A stretch of 25,204 nucleotides of DNA from CAYUNA01 sp047629355 (GTDB lineage: Bacteria; Bacteroidota; Bacteroidia; Chitinophagales; Saprospiraceae). The position numbers were made by a program, and so were the translations under genes. The stretch spans positions 1-25,204 of the forward strand of contig JBLHWU010000084.1 of assembly GCA_047629355.1 (NCBI GenBank), in the 5' to 3' direction. The notes beneath the pieces are model-generated. The model ran no database searches. It had not been told where the DNA came from and saw only the letters and a program-made list of their open reading frames with translations. Shown piece by piece: positions 1-7,394 of this stretch (the stretch's first letter is position 1; each line of letters begins with the position of its first letter).

Positions 1-8
1 AATTTTTT

Positions 9-76
9 CTTCTAAAGAATTCAAAAAATCGTTGCATAGCCTTCGTTACGGAACTATTTTTTGTGTTTTTTAGAAG
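9..76. repeat. imperfect inverted repeat downstream of gldG
   Basis: Arms 9-29 and 56-76 both read CTTCTAAA, six unmatched bases, then AAAAAAT (the second as reverse complement). It lies 65 bp past the gldG stop and could help end the gld transcript, but no T-run follows on the minus strand, so it is not a standard intrinsic terminator. No coding sequence is visible in 1-141. Confidence 0.35.
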
Positions 77-141
77 GGAAAAGGACAAGCATAATGGCCC
101 AAGTTATTGAATCGTTTTTACTTATCCCTCAAATTCTTTTT

Positions 142-1845
142 TTAATTCGTTGCATACCGTCGTCGTCGCCAGAAATTATATCCAATTCCAAAAAATGCTA
201 AAAACAACAATGGAAAAATAATATTAATCAATTGCCACTTAGTCTTCTCTGCCTTCGCTTTCACAGGGTCGAGCAAACGCAATTTTACCTCTTTACTTCG
301 GGTAGCAATCAAGCCGCTATCATCCAATAAGTACTCAACTGCATTGACTAAGAAATCTTTATTTGCGAATTTTCGACGTTCAAAAACATTATAGCCCAAG
401 GGGTGTATTTTTTGTTCTTGTCGGCTAATCAAATCGTTGCGTGCAATGTCACCGTCTGCGACCACAATCATACCCGTCGGTTCGCTTTCAGATTTCAATG
501 TCCGGCCCAATCGTTCCCAGCCGTCTTTTAATGATTCCGATGCACGACTCGCATAGGCAGATTTGAATGTTCCTTCCAAAAGCATCGCTACGGGTAGATT
601 CTTTTTGTTAAAAGAATTAGGATTCAATCCTCCAGGACGCAATATTTCAAAGTTCAAACGCGTCACATTTGGCTGCGTCCGGCTGTTTGGAGAAGAGTGG
701 AGTAGTACTGTTTTTTTGACATTTTTAATCCGAACGGTGGTGTCTAAAGTCGCTGGAAAGTTCAAATTAACCGCATCTAAATTCTTAGTAATCGGATGGT
801 TATTGCTACCAAAAACCATTGGGAAATAAGGCCATTTAAACAACTCTTGCCGTTTCGTTTTTGGGTCAACTACCAACGGAATTCTGGTTGATTGCAAATC
901 CATTACCATATCTGGATTGATGCGAATACCATATTTAAAAAGTAAATCGTCCAATTGTAAATTGCTATCGTAAGGCACGTAAGACCCCGTTCGACGCAAA
1001 GAATCCAGTGTAACTACCAACGGGTCAAGCAGCCAAATCACTTTACCACCTTCCATTACATATTGGTCAATTTTAAATTTGTCTTGCTCTGAAAACGGCT
1101 GCTCAGGTTTTGCAACAATTAGTACCTTAACGGTATCTGCTGGAATGAATGGGGCTTGTGAAATATCATAAATTCCGACATCAAAAAAGCCTCGTAAATT
1201 TTTCACTAAATCCTGCTTTTCCAATCCATCCAATTCTCCATGTCCTGTCGTAAAAGCGATAATATCTCGGAGCCCTTTGTCCAATTTCGTGATGGTATTG
1301 GCAAAATTATATTCCAAAGTAGCAATCGAGGTGTTGAGCTGTTGTTCCTGCCCACCGTTGGCATTTTCATCCAATAAATCAACGGCAGCAGAACGTCCCT
1401 TGTAGCGAATTTTTGCCCAAGGATAAATCACTTTTTCTTCTCGTCCTTCCACGCCTTGTACGGTCAAAAGTGTTGGTATAATTCCTTCTTTCATTAGGTT
1501 CTCCTGCACCATTTTGATTTCATCGCCACTTGTTAGACCACTTAATGGATTAATAAATTCATACTCAACATAGCCAGATTCTGACCTAAAATCTTCCAAT
1601 AATTCCTCCACGGCACGTTGCAAACGTTTGAAACCTGCTGGAAATTCGCCATCCAAAAGCACTTGCACATAGACGACATCTTCTAAATCTTCCAGAATAT
1701 TTTGCGTTGGTTCGGATAGTGTGAACCGCTTTTCCTCTGTCAAATCAAAATGTCCGTACATCGTGTTTCCTAAGACATTTAGAAAAAAAGCGATACCGAT
1801 AACTATCAGTAAATTTAAAATGGATTGAGTCTTTTTCGACTTCAT
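142..1845 (-). CDS. gldG: Gliding motility ABC transporter auxiliary protein GldG
   Basis: The 567-aa product matches GldG, the substrate-binding/auxiliary subunit of the GldAFG ABC transporter needed for gliding in several Bacteroidota. An N-terminal membrane segment (about residues 9-30) is followed by a long periplasmic ABC_transp_aux-type domain, with features such as FTTGHGEL near residue 200 and VIWLLDP near residue 270. A second membrane segment (about 540-560) precedes a basic RRRR tail, the usual two-anchor layout. It is the last gene of the minus-strand unit, 55 bp after gldF, so it is probably translated from the same message. The ATG at 1845 places the anchor at the very N-terminus. 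The family call is from recognisable sequence; a role in gliding is inferred from the family and from the SprB-repeat adhesin in the same window. Confidence 0.93.
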   Translation of the reverse strand: MKSKKTQSILNLLIVIGIAFFLNVLGNTMYGHFDLTEEKRFTLSEPTQNILEDLEDVVYVQVLLDGEFPAGFKRLQRAVEELLEDFRSESGYVEYEFINPLSGLTSGDEIKMVQENLMKEGIIPTLLTVQGVEGREEKVIYPWAKIRYKGRSAAVDLLDENANGGQEQQLNTSIATLEYNFANTITKLDKGLRDIIAFTTGHGELDGLEKQDLVKNLRGFFDVGIYDISQAPFIPADTVKVLIVAKPEQPFSEQDKFKIDQYVMEGGKVIWLLDPLVVTLDSLRRTGSYVPYDSNLQLDDLLFKYGIRINPDMVMDLQSTRIPLVVDPKTKRQELFKWPYFPMVFGSNNHPITKNLDAVNLNFPATLDTTVRIKNVKKTVLLHSSPNSRTQPNVTRLNFEILRPGGLNPNSFNKKNLPVAMLLEGTFKSAYASRASESLKDGWERLGRTLKSESEPTGMIVVADGDIARNDLISRQEQKIHPLGYNVFERRKFANKDFLVNAVEYLLDDSGLIATRSKEVKLRLLDPVKAKAEKTKWQLINIIFPLLFLAFFGIGYNFWRRRRYATN

Positions 1846-1900
1846 ATTTGTTATTCGTTGATTCGTTATTTGTTGATTGGTTATCTTTTAAATTGGATAA

Positions 1901-2632
1901 TTACCACTTTCTTCGTTCCAAAGCCGTCACAGTCATGGTTACAAAAACGCCAATCAAACTTAAAAAATAAATCACATCTCGCGTATCGACTACTCCTCGG
2001 CTGATAGAATTATAATGGTAATCCATGCCCAACATTTGCACAATATCATCTCCTTTTCCTGAAAAAATCGGGAAGCGACTCATAAAATAAAAGCCCCAGT
2101 AAAAAACGAAACAAAGGAACGTAGCCATGATAAAGGAGACAATTTGATTGTTGGTTAAAGAGGAAGAAAATAACCCAATTGCTACAAAACAACCTGCTAA
2201 AAACACCAGTCCGATATAAGAACCTATGACTCCGCCTGAGTCGATATTGCCTCTCGGGGAACCCAATTCATAGATGGTATAATAGTATAAAATCGTTGGA
2301 ATGAGCGCGAAAATGACCAGCACCAAATTGGCAAAATACTTCCCCATTATAATCTGTAAATCACTCAATGGCTTGGTTGCCAATAACTCAATTGTTCCTG
2401 ATTGGTGTTCCTCTGCAAACGACCGCATCGTAATAGCGGGTATCAAAAACATAAAGATAATTGGTGCCAAATCAAACAACTGCTGCATCGTCGCATAGTT
2501 GTATTCGAGAATACTGGTATCAGTAAAAACCCACATCATCAAGCCCATTACCACCAAAAAAACACCGATAACAATGTACCCAATCAGGGAACTAAAAAAT
2601 GTGTTGATTTCTTTTTTAAAAATACTTAGCAT
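1901..2632 (-). CDS. gldF: Gliding motility ABC transporter permease GldF
   Basis: The 243-aa polytopic membrane protein of ABC-2 permease type fits GldF (usually about 240 aa). It opens with MLSIFKKEINTFFSS and a membrane helix. The cytoplasmic motif SFAEEHQSGTIELLATKPLS (about residues 71-90) is characteristic of GldF and other ABC-2 permeases. About six hydrophobic segments are visible, ending in a basic LERRKW tail. It pairs with the ATPase GldA encoded upstream and with GldG just downstream. A 120-bp AT-rich spacer separates it from the preceding gene, so a secondary promoter is possible although no TAnnTTTG box was seen there. Confidence 0.93.
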   Translation of the reverse strand: MLSIFKKEINTFFSSLIGYIVIGVFLVVMGLMMWVFTDTSILEYNYATMQQLFDLAPIIFMFLIPAITMRSFAEEHQSGTIELLATKPLSDLQIIMGKYFANLVLVIFALIPTILYYYTIYELGSPRGNIDSGGVIGSYIGLVFLAGCFVAIGLFSSSLTNNQIVSFIMATFLCFVFYWGFYFMSRFPIFSGKGDDIVQMLGMDYHYNSISRGVVDTRDVIYFLSLIGVFVTMTVTALERRKW

Positions 2633-2694
2633 GAAGTAGTTTATTAAGTTGATTAGGTTAATAAGTCGATTTACAGGGAATTGGAAATTTAGCG

Positions 2695-2720
2695 AGTTGA
2701 TTGAATTAATTCAATCAACT
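2695..2720. repeat. perfect 26-bp palindrome between gldF and upstream gene
   Basis: Positions 2695-2720 read AGTTGATTGAATT followed by its exact reverse complement. It sits inside an intergenic tract built of words such as GTTGATT, GATTAGGTTA and AACTAATTAACC. It could fold as a hairpin in the gld message between the 221-aa gene and gldF. No U-run follows, so it is not a typical terminator. Confidence 0.6.
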
Positions 2721-2752
2721 ATTTAACCTAATAAACCAATTAACAAAATCAA

Positions 2753-3418
2753 CTAATTAACCAAATACAAATGATTGCGGTCATCAAAAATGAGCAAACA
2801 TTTGAATAGTTTTTCTTGCTGTTGAGCGGGCTTTAATTCCGAAATAGTTTTTACCAAATCTGCGTCCTCTTGTATCCATCTTAAAAAATTGGCAACTTCA
2901 AATGGTAAAATTTCTCCCGTTTCAAAATGCAGCATTTTTTCTCTAAAAACTTCCTGGTCACGCTCAATCGTTGAGGACCGAAATGGTCGCCCATTTTTAG
3001 GATTGTACGCTTGCATCGCTATCTGCTTTTTTTGAATCGTCGGAAAACCGAAATAGCAAATTTTACCCCTCACTTTAAGGGCGGCGAAAGTAGCTAAATT
3101 TTTCTGAATCTGTGCGGCTTCGACTCTAATCGAAGGAACACCTTCAATACTCAACGCATATATATTATGTGCATCCAAGACTAAATCTTCGCCACCATCT
3201 GGTAGTGAAATCGAGCTAACTTGGGTCAACATCGTCTGTGGATTGGTGAAAATCGACGCGCGTACTTCATCCCAGCCAAAAGTGGGTTGATTGGATTGAA
3301 GTTCTTCCAAAGTCAGGTAAATCCCATCTTGAAATTGGAAGTTTTTCGTTAATAAAATGCTGTCTTGTCCGAAAATACTCGTTGTCAAAAACAGGAGTAG
3401 GATTGTAATTTTCTCCAT
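2753..3418 (-). CDS. Uncharacterised exported protein inside the gld operon
   Basis: The 221-aa product starts with a clear signal peptide (MEKITILLLFLTTSIFGQ; likely cleavage around residue 17-18, no lipobox Cys). The mature part opens with NFQFQDGIYLTLEELQSNQP, a phrase I associate with uncharacterised Bacteroidota exported proteins. No catalytic motif or known domain is evident and the body is soluble-looking. It begins only 12 bp after the gldA stop and precedes gldF on the same strand, so it is almost certainly co-transcribed with the transporter. Whether it works with GldAFG is unknown. Its position between ATPase and permease makes an envelope accessory role plausible, but this is inference from context only. 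Confidence 0.85.
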   Translation of the reverse strand: MEKITILLLFLTTSIFGQDSILLTKNFQFQDGIYLTLEELQSNQPTFGWDEVRASIFTNPQTMLTQVSSISLPDGGEDLVLDAHNIYALSIEGVPSIRVEAAQIQKNLATFAALKVRGKICYFGFPTIQKKQIAMQAYNPKNGRPFRSSTIERDQEVFREKMLHFETGEILPFEVANFLRWIQEDADLVKTISELKPAQQQEKLFKCLLIFDDRNHLYLVN

Positions 3419-3430
3419 CTATGGTTTATT

Positions 3431-4336
3431 TTATTTTGTCAATTCTGTAAAAACATCCTCTACACTAAATACTTCTTTCCGCATTTCTAAAAGCGTCAAA
3501 TTATTCGCTACCGCAAATTGAAAAATATCCGCTCGAGCATCCACGTTTATTTTAGAAACCAATTGGAATTTATTATTTGGTAGCGTCCGAATTTCTTTTA
3601 CTTGCTTGATTCGGTTTAATATATCCGCATTCGTTTTTTGCATAAACTCTACGGTCACAACCGTCTCGCCACCAACTCGATTTTGCAGTGTATCAATGGT
3701 ATCGTTCGCTACCATCTTGCCACGGTCAATAATCATTACTCGGTCACAAAGTAGCTGAACTTCTTGCATGATATGCGTAGAAAAAATCACGGTTTTCTCT
3801 TCTCCCAACCGCTTAATCAAACCACGGATTTCAACCAATTGATTCGGATCTAATCCTGAAGTTGGTTCATCCAAAATCAAGACTTCCGGGTCGTGCAACA
3901 TTGCCTGCGCCAAACCTACCCGTTGTCGATACCCTTTAGATAAAGTAGCAATCTTTTTATTTTGTTCGCGTCCCAAGCCCGTCATTTCAATCATCTCCTT
4001 CACTCGAACCCGCTTATTTTTCACCTGATGCAAACCTGCGACAAAAGACAAATATTCCTTGATGTACATATCTTTGTAAAGAGGATTGTGCTCCGGCAAA
4101 TACCCGATTTTCTGCCGTACCGCGAATGGTTCCTCCGCCACATTATGCCCACAAACTTCTACCGAACCACTTGATTGTGGAATAAAGCAAGTCACAATTT
4201 TCATCGTCGTCGTCTTTCCCGCGCCGTTTGGCCCAAGAAAACCTAAGACTTCTCCTTTTTTCGCTTCAAAAGAGATGTTATCCACCGCATTTTGTTCCCC
4301 GAAGGTTTTGACCAAATTGGTCACCTTTACTGACAT
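3431..4336 (-). CDS. gldA: Gliding motility ABC transporter ATPase GldA
   Basis: The 301-aa ABC ATPase of the GldA/ABC-2 type energises the GldF permease. Motifs visible: Walker A GPNGAGKTTT (35-44), signature LSKGYRQRV (132-140), Walker B VLILDEPTSGLDP (152-164) and the switch His in FSTH (188). The C-terminal ~80 residues form the extension usual in GldA. The start at 4336 gives the standard MSVKVTNLVKTFG opening of this family. It is the first gene of the gldA / unknown / gldF / gldG unit. The probable promoter is at 4591-4621, giving an untranslated leader of ~250 nt that contains the foldback at 4371-4486. Confidence 0.95.
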   Translation of the reverse strand: MSVKVTNLVKTFGEQNAVDNISFEAKKGEVLGFLGPNGAGKTTTMKIVTCFIPQSSGSVEVCGHNVAEEPFAVRQKIGYLPEHNPLYKDMYIKEYLSFVAGLHQVKNKRVRVKEMIEMTGLGREQNKKIATLSKGYRQRVGLAQAMLHDPEVLILDEPTSGLDPNQLVEIRGLIKRLGEEKTVIFSTHIMQEVQLLCDRVMIIDRGKMVANDTIDTLQNRVGGETVVTVEFMQKTNADILNRIKQVKEIRTLPNNKFQLVSKINVDARADIFQFAVANNLTLLEMRKEVFSVEDVFTELTK

Positions 4337-4370
4337 AGTTAGTTGATTAAGTTAATTGGTTGATTGAGTT

Positions 4371-4486
4371 AATGTCTTTGCTAAATGATGAATAATTTAA
4401 AACAGAGTTATGTATTTATTTAATAATCAGATAAATACAAATATATTTTATTGAAAATTAATTATTCATCATTTGGCGAAGACATT
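4371..4486. repeat. 116-bp foldback (MITE-like) in the gldA leader
   Basis: Arms 4371-4397 and 4460-4486 are 27 bp long with two mismatches (AATGTCTTTGCTAAATGATG against AATGTCTTCGCCAAATGATG). A second inner inverted repeat, TGTATTTAT / ATAAATACA, is at 4411-4419 and 4431-4439. The direct repeat TTGAGTTAAT lies at 4364-4373 and 4488-4497, like a target duplication, though the surrounding tract already repeats such words. There is no coding capacity. It may be a non-autonomous mobile element or a regulatory hairpin of the gld message. Confidence 0.65.
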
Positions 4487-4590
4487 GTTGAGTTAATTAG
4501 GTTTATTAAATTGCTTGGTTGAAGATTGAGGGTTAACGAATTAACTAAATAAATTTAACCAACTCAATGAATTCCATTAACCTTCCACCG

Positions 4591-4621
4591 CAAAACTACT
4601 AAAAATCTTCCCTACTCCCAA
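4591..4621 (-). promoter_or_regulatory. Bacteroidota-type promoter for the gldA operon
   Basis: On the minus strand TTG (4621-4619), 20 nt, then TAGTTTTG (4598-4591), an exact fit to TTG-N(17-23)-TAnnTTTG. Transcription would start near 4585, about 250 nt before the gldA ATG. Confidence 0.6.
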
Positions 4622-4852
4622 CGTCTGCGATTCGACCAAAATTACTTTTCTACTTTGAAAAGACAATTCGCAGAGTCAAATGCCTCATTGGAATTCAAAA
4701 AATAGGCATTCACACAGTCACTTTTTCTGATTAAATTTTTGTTAAAAAAGTTGCAGTGACGGTTTTCTTGTTCAATTCACTCAACATCTACATGTGATAA
4801 GTGGTTTTAAAAGAAATACTCTTTTTAAAATCTCAAATAAAGGAGTAAATAA

Positions 4853-4900
4853 ATGGCTTTTTCAGTTGTATCGACAGCCATTTTTGTTCAATTTTTTTAA
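4853..4900 (+). CDS. possible 15-codon leader peptide with attenuator-like hairpin
   Basis: A short reading frame (MAFSVVSTAIFVQFF, stop at 4898) is preceded by a Shine-Dalgarno-like AAAGGAG at 4839-4845, which is unusual in this phylum. Its start codon lies inside the hairpin stem AAATGGCT (4851-4858) / AGCCATTT (4876-4883), which is followed by a T-rich run up to 4898. The stop is 17 nt before the DUF547 lipoprotein ATG. The arrangement resembles a leader peptide with an attenuator or terminator, but the frame is very short and could be chance. Confidence 0.3.
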   Translation: MAFSVVSTAIFVQFF

Positions 4901-4917
4901 TTAAACAATTCAAAACA

Positions 4918-5994
4918 ATGAAAAACACAACAATCATCTTTATGCTTCTTTCAATGATGACTTCTTTTGCTTGTGGCGAAACAGCATCTGAAAAATCGAC
5001 AGCTACTTCTATTATTGAACCAGTTTCAGTAACAGATAGGTCCGCTGAATCCTCAAAAGCATTAGACAGAGAAGATATAGCTTCAGCGCAAGTTTCTACG
5101 GATGTTAAAGAAAAAACTGCCATCATTGAAAGGCCTTTGACTAAAGAATCTTTGGAAACAGAGAAGATTGTAGTCGCAGAAAAAAAAGTGGACAATTCAA
5201 AAAAACAACCAACCACAGCTAATAATACAGCGTCTGTAAAAGAACGAGCGAAAGTGAAAACGCGGGTTAAACCTACAGAAAAAACGACTAAAGTAACGCC
5301 GCCTGTAGAAAAACCGACTAAAGATTCAAAAGTGGATGCACCCAAAAATATAGTGCCTAACCATAGTGCCTGGAATGACCTTTTGGAGAAGAATGTGAGT
5401 GCTGCGGGGAAAGTCAATTATAAGGGTTTCAAAGCGCAAAAAACTGTTTTGCAAAACTATTTAGATGAGTTGGCTGCCAACCCGCCTACTAATAGTTGGG
5501 GACGGAAAGAAGCGATGTCTTACTGGATAAATGCTTACAATGCGTTTACTGTAAAATTGATTGTTGATAATTATCCACTGAAGAGCATTACTGATTTAGA
5601 AGGTGGCAAGCCTTGGGATAAAAAATGGATTAAATTAGGCGGTAAAACGTACAGTCTCAACAATATTGAAAATGATATTCTACGTCCAAAATACAAAGAT
5701 GCACGAATTCACTTTGCGGTAAATTGTGCAGCAATATCTTGTCCACCCATTTTAAATAAAGCATGGACCGCAAGTAATTTAAATGCTAATTTTAACAGAC
5801 AAGCAAAGGCATTTATCAACAATCCTAAGTTCAATAAAACAAGTGCTGATGCTGTCGAGATTTCTAAAATATTTGATTGGTATGCAGCAGATTTTGATGA
5901 TATTATCACTTATTTAAATAAATATTCAACGACGAAAATTAATGCGGGTGCGAAAGTTTCGTACATGGAATATGATTGGGCGTTGAATGAGTAA
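4918..5994 (+). CDS. DUF547-domain lipoprotein
   Basis: The 358-aa product has a lipoprotein signal peptide ending in TSFAC, with the lipidated Cys at about residue 19. Residues ~20-140 form a low-complexity Lys/Thr/Glu/Val-rich linker with no predicted fold. From ~147 to the end lies a DUF547 domain, with MSYWINAYNAFTVKLI, the stretch RIHFAVNCAAISCPP, and the terminal FDWYAADF region typical of the family. DUF547 is a conserved domain without a firmly established biochemical role, so only an envelope location can be given. The linker suggests the domain is held away from the membrane. It is divergent from gldA across a 581-bp spacer and on the same strand as the next gene. Confidence 0.88.
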   Translation: MKNTTIIFMLLSMMTSFACGETASEKSTATSIIEPVSVTDRSAESSKALDREDIASAQVSTDVKEKTAIIERPLTKESLETEKIVVAEKKVDNSKKQPTTANNTASVKERAKVKTRVKPTEKTTKVTPPVEKPTKDSKVDAPKNIVPNHSAWNDLLEKNVSAAGKVNYKGFKAQKTVLQNYLDELAANPPTNSWGRKEAMSYWINAYNAFTVKLIVDNYPLKSITDLEGGKPWDKKWIKLGGKTYSLNNIENDILRPKYKDARIHFAVNCAAISCPPILNKAWTASNLNANFNRQAKAFINNPKFNKTSADAVEISKIFDWYAADFDDIITYLNKYSTTKINAGAKVSYMEYDWALNE

Positions 5995-6017
5995 AAAAAT
6001 AGGTATTGGATCTTAGA

Positions 6018-6054
6018 TACTGGGTTCTGGGTCGTATTTGCCCAATAACCAGTA
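6018..6054. repeat. imperfect hairpin between DUF547 gene and next gene
   Basis: TACTGGGTTCTGGG (6018-6031) pairs with CCCAATAACCAGTA (6041-6054), three mismatches, with related words (TAGGTATTGG / CCAGTACCTA) extending outward. There is no T-run, so it is a transcript hairpin of unknown role. Confidence 0.45.
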
Positions 6055-6084
6055 CCTAAAACCCCGCACCCATAAAAATAATTA

Positions 6085-6630
6085 ATGAACAAGAATTTAT
6101 TAATCCTTACAATTGGTTTTTTCTTCCTCAATTTTACCTTCCAAAACTGGCAAGTGTACAAGTCTTTCGAAGGTAAATTTCGGGTACTTGTGCCAGCGGA
6201 AATGAGTGCAAAAGTGGATAGCATTGAGACGGAAGTTGGGAAATTGGCATATCATACTTATCTATACCAACCTGAGGATGTGAAGGTGGCAGAAAACTTG
6301 ATTTATATGGTCAGTTACGTTGATTATCCTGAGTTATCTATTCATTCTGACTCCACTGATTTGATTGAAGAATTCTTTGATAATACGGTAGAATCGGCGA
6401 CTGAAGCAGTCATGGGTAACTTGATTTATGCTTCTGAAACCACACTAAATGACTATCCTGGTCGGCTCTGGCGCATTGAATATTTGGAAGACCGTGCAGT
6501 TATTAAAACACGCGCTTTTTTAGTTGAAAATCGCTATTATGCCATTCAGACCATCTGCTTAAAAGAAAAGGCGTTGAACTCTTCTTCTGATAAATTTTTC
6601 GATAGCTTTCATGTTTTTGAACCGAAGTAG
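6085..6630 (+). CDS. Small exported protein of unknown function
   Basis: The 181-aa product has an N-terminal hydrophobic stretch (NLLILTIGFFFLNFTF) that reads as a signal peptide or anchor. The rest is a compact alpha/beta-like sequence with WQVYKSFEGKFRVLVPAEM early and YPGRLWRIEYLEDRAVIKTR near residue 130, a pattern I associate with uncharacterised Bacteroidota proteins. No catalytic or binding motif can be named. The ATG at 6085 is the first in the frame after an in-frame stop and gives the hydrophobic N-terminus. It is 90 bp downstream of the DUF547 lipoprotein on the same strand, so the two may be co-transcribed. Confidence 0.8.
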   Translation: MNKNLLILTIGFFFLNFTFQNWQVYKSFEGKFRVLVPAEMSAKVDSIETEVGKLAYHTYLYQPEDVKVAENLIYMVSYVDYPELSIHSDSTDLIEEFFDNTVESATEAVMGNLIYASETTLNDYPGRLWRIEYLEDRAVIKTRAFLVENRYYAIQTICLKEKALNSSSDKFFDSFHVFEPK

Positions 6631-6650
6631 TTTATGTTTGAATTGCTGTA

Positions 6651-6680
6651 TTGTTTCATGGTTGGCTGGAGGTACTTTTG
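6651..6680 (+). promoter_or_regulatory. Bacteroidota-type promoter upstream of coaD
   Basis: TTG (6651-6653), 19 nt, then TACTTTTG (6673-6680). The start would be near 6687, giving a coaD leader of about 170 nt that includes the palindromic repeat at 6776-6842. Confidence 0.55.
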
Positions 6681-6775
6681 AAATTCTTCTTCTCTAATCA
6701 TTCAGTTCTTTAACAATCAAACCATTCACACATTTGGTTTTCAAAAATAAAAAAACGACTTTTGGATTTTTAAAT

Positions 6776-6842
6776 GTAGCGGCGACTTTATTCGCCCAGC
6801 ATTCCATAATAGTGGCAGCTTGGCGACTAAAGTCGCCGCTGC
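6776..6842. repeat. REP-like palindrome in the coaD leader
   Basis: Arms 6776-6800 and 6818-6842 (25 bp, three mismatches) share GC-rich AGCGGCGACTTTA / TAAAGTCGCCGCT around a 17-nt loop. The right arm also contains the self-palindrome GGCGACTAAAGTCGCC. It is far richer in GC than its surroundings and ends 16 nt before the coaD ATG, so it could influence translation. The form suggests a dispersed repetitive extragenic palindrome. Confidence 0.7.
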
Positions 6843-6858
6843 AAAACAACCACACAAT

Positions 6859-7341
6859 ATGAAAATTGCCGTTTTCCCTGGTTCTTTCGACCCAATTACG
6901 GTCGGTCACGTAGATATAGTGCGCCGTGCCCTACCATTATTTGACAAAGTTGTCGTCGCTTTGGGTATCAATACACAGAAGAAATATTTGTTTTCAGAAA
7001 AGACAAGATTGGAATGGTTGGAGAAGGTTTTTGAAAATGAACCAAAAGTAGAAGTTGGTCATTTTGAAAATTTGACTGCTAATTATTGCAACAGAATTGG
7101 ATCAGAATATTTGATTCGAGGCTTGCGGAATAGCTCTGATTTTGATTATGAGAAAACAATTTCGCAGTTAAACAATATCGTTGGAGATGGCTTGGAGACG
7201 GTGTTTTTTATCAGTCAGCCAGCTTTTTCGCATATCAGTTCTACGATTGTACGGGAGATAATTAAAGGAGGTGGAGACGCGTCACCGTTTGTACCAGAGG
7301 AATTGGATCTGAGTGAGGTGACTAAGTTGAGGTTGGGGTAG
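6859..7341 (+). CDS. coaD: Phosphopantetheine adenylyltransferase
   Basis: CoaD transfers AMP from ATP to 4'-phosphopantetheine to give dephospho-CoA, the penultimate step of coenzyme A synthesis. The 160-aa product has the full family pattern: MKIAVFPGSFDPITVGHVD at the N-terminus with the nucleotidyltransferase TxGH motif (residues 14-17), YLIRGLRNSSDFDYE, and the C-terminal ISSTIVREI. The frame is open upstream to a TTG at 6820, but the ATG at 6859 gives the standard start and lies just after the GC-rich palindrome. A promoter at 6651-6680 would serve it. It converges with rarA across a perfect terminator. Confidence 0.97.
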   Translation: MKIAVFPGSFDPITVGHVDIVRRALPLFDKVVVALGINTQKKYLFSEKTRLEWLEKVFENEPKVEVGHFENLTANYCNRIGSEYLIRGLRNSSDFDYEKTISQLNNIVGDGLETVFFISQPAFSHISSTIVREIIKGGGDASPFVPEELDLSEVTKLRLG

Positions 7342-7352
7342 TTTTTGGGGTC

Positions 7353-7385
7353 AAAACATGGTGATTTTTAAAATCACCATGTTTT
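7353..7385. terminator. bidirectional terminator between coaD and rarA
   Basis: Perfect 15-bp stem AAAACATGGTGATTT (7353-7367) / AAATCACCATGTTTT (7371-7385) with a 3-nt loop. A/T runs at both feet make it usable from either strand. It lies between two convergent stop codons. Confidence 0.85.
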
Positions 7386-7394
7386 AATCTCAAG

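Noticed and set aside
4833..5417. 194-aa minus-strand frame opposite the DUF547 lipoprotein
   Set aside because: It mirrors the Lys/Glu/Thr-rich linker of the real gene (Phe/Ser/Leu-rich on the other strand) and has no family features.
6820..6858. Upstream TTG start for coaD
   Set aside because: Would add residues encoded by the GC-rich palindrome; family members start at the ATG (MKIAVFPGSFDP).
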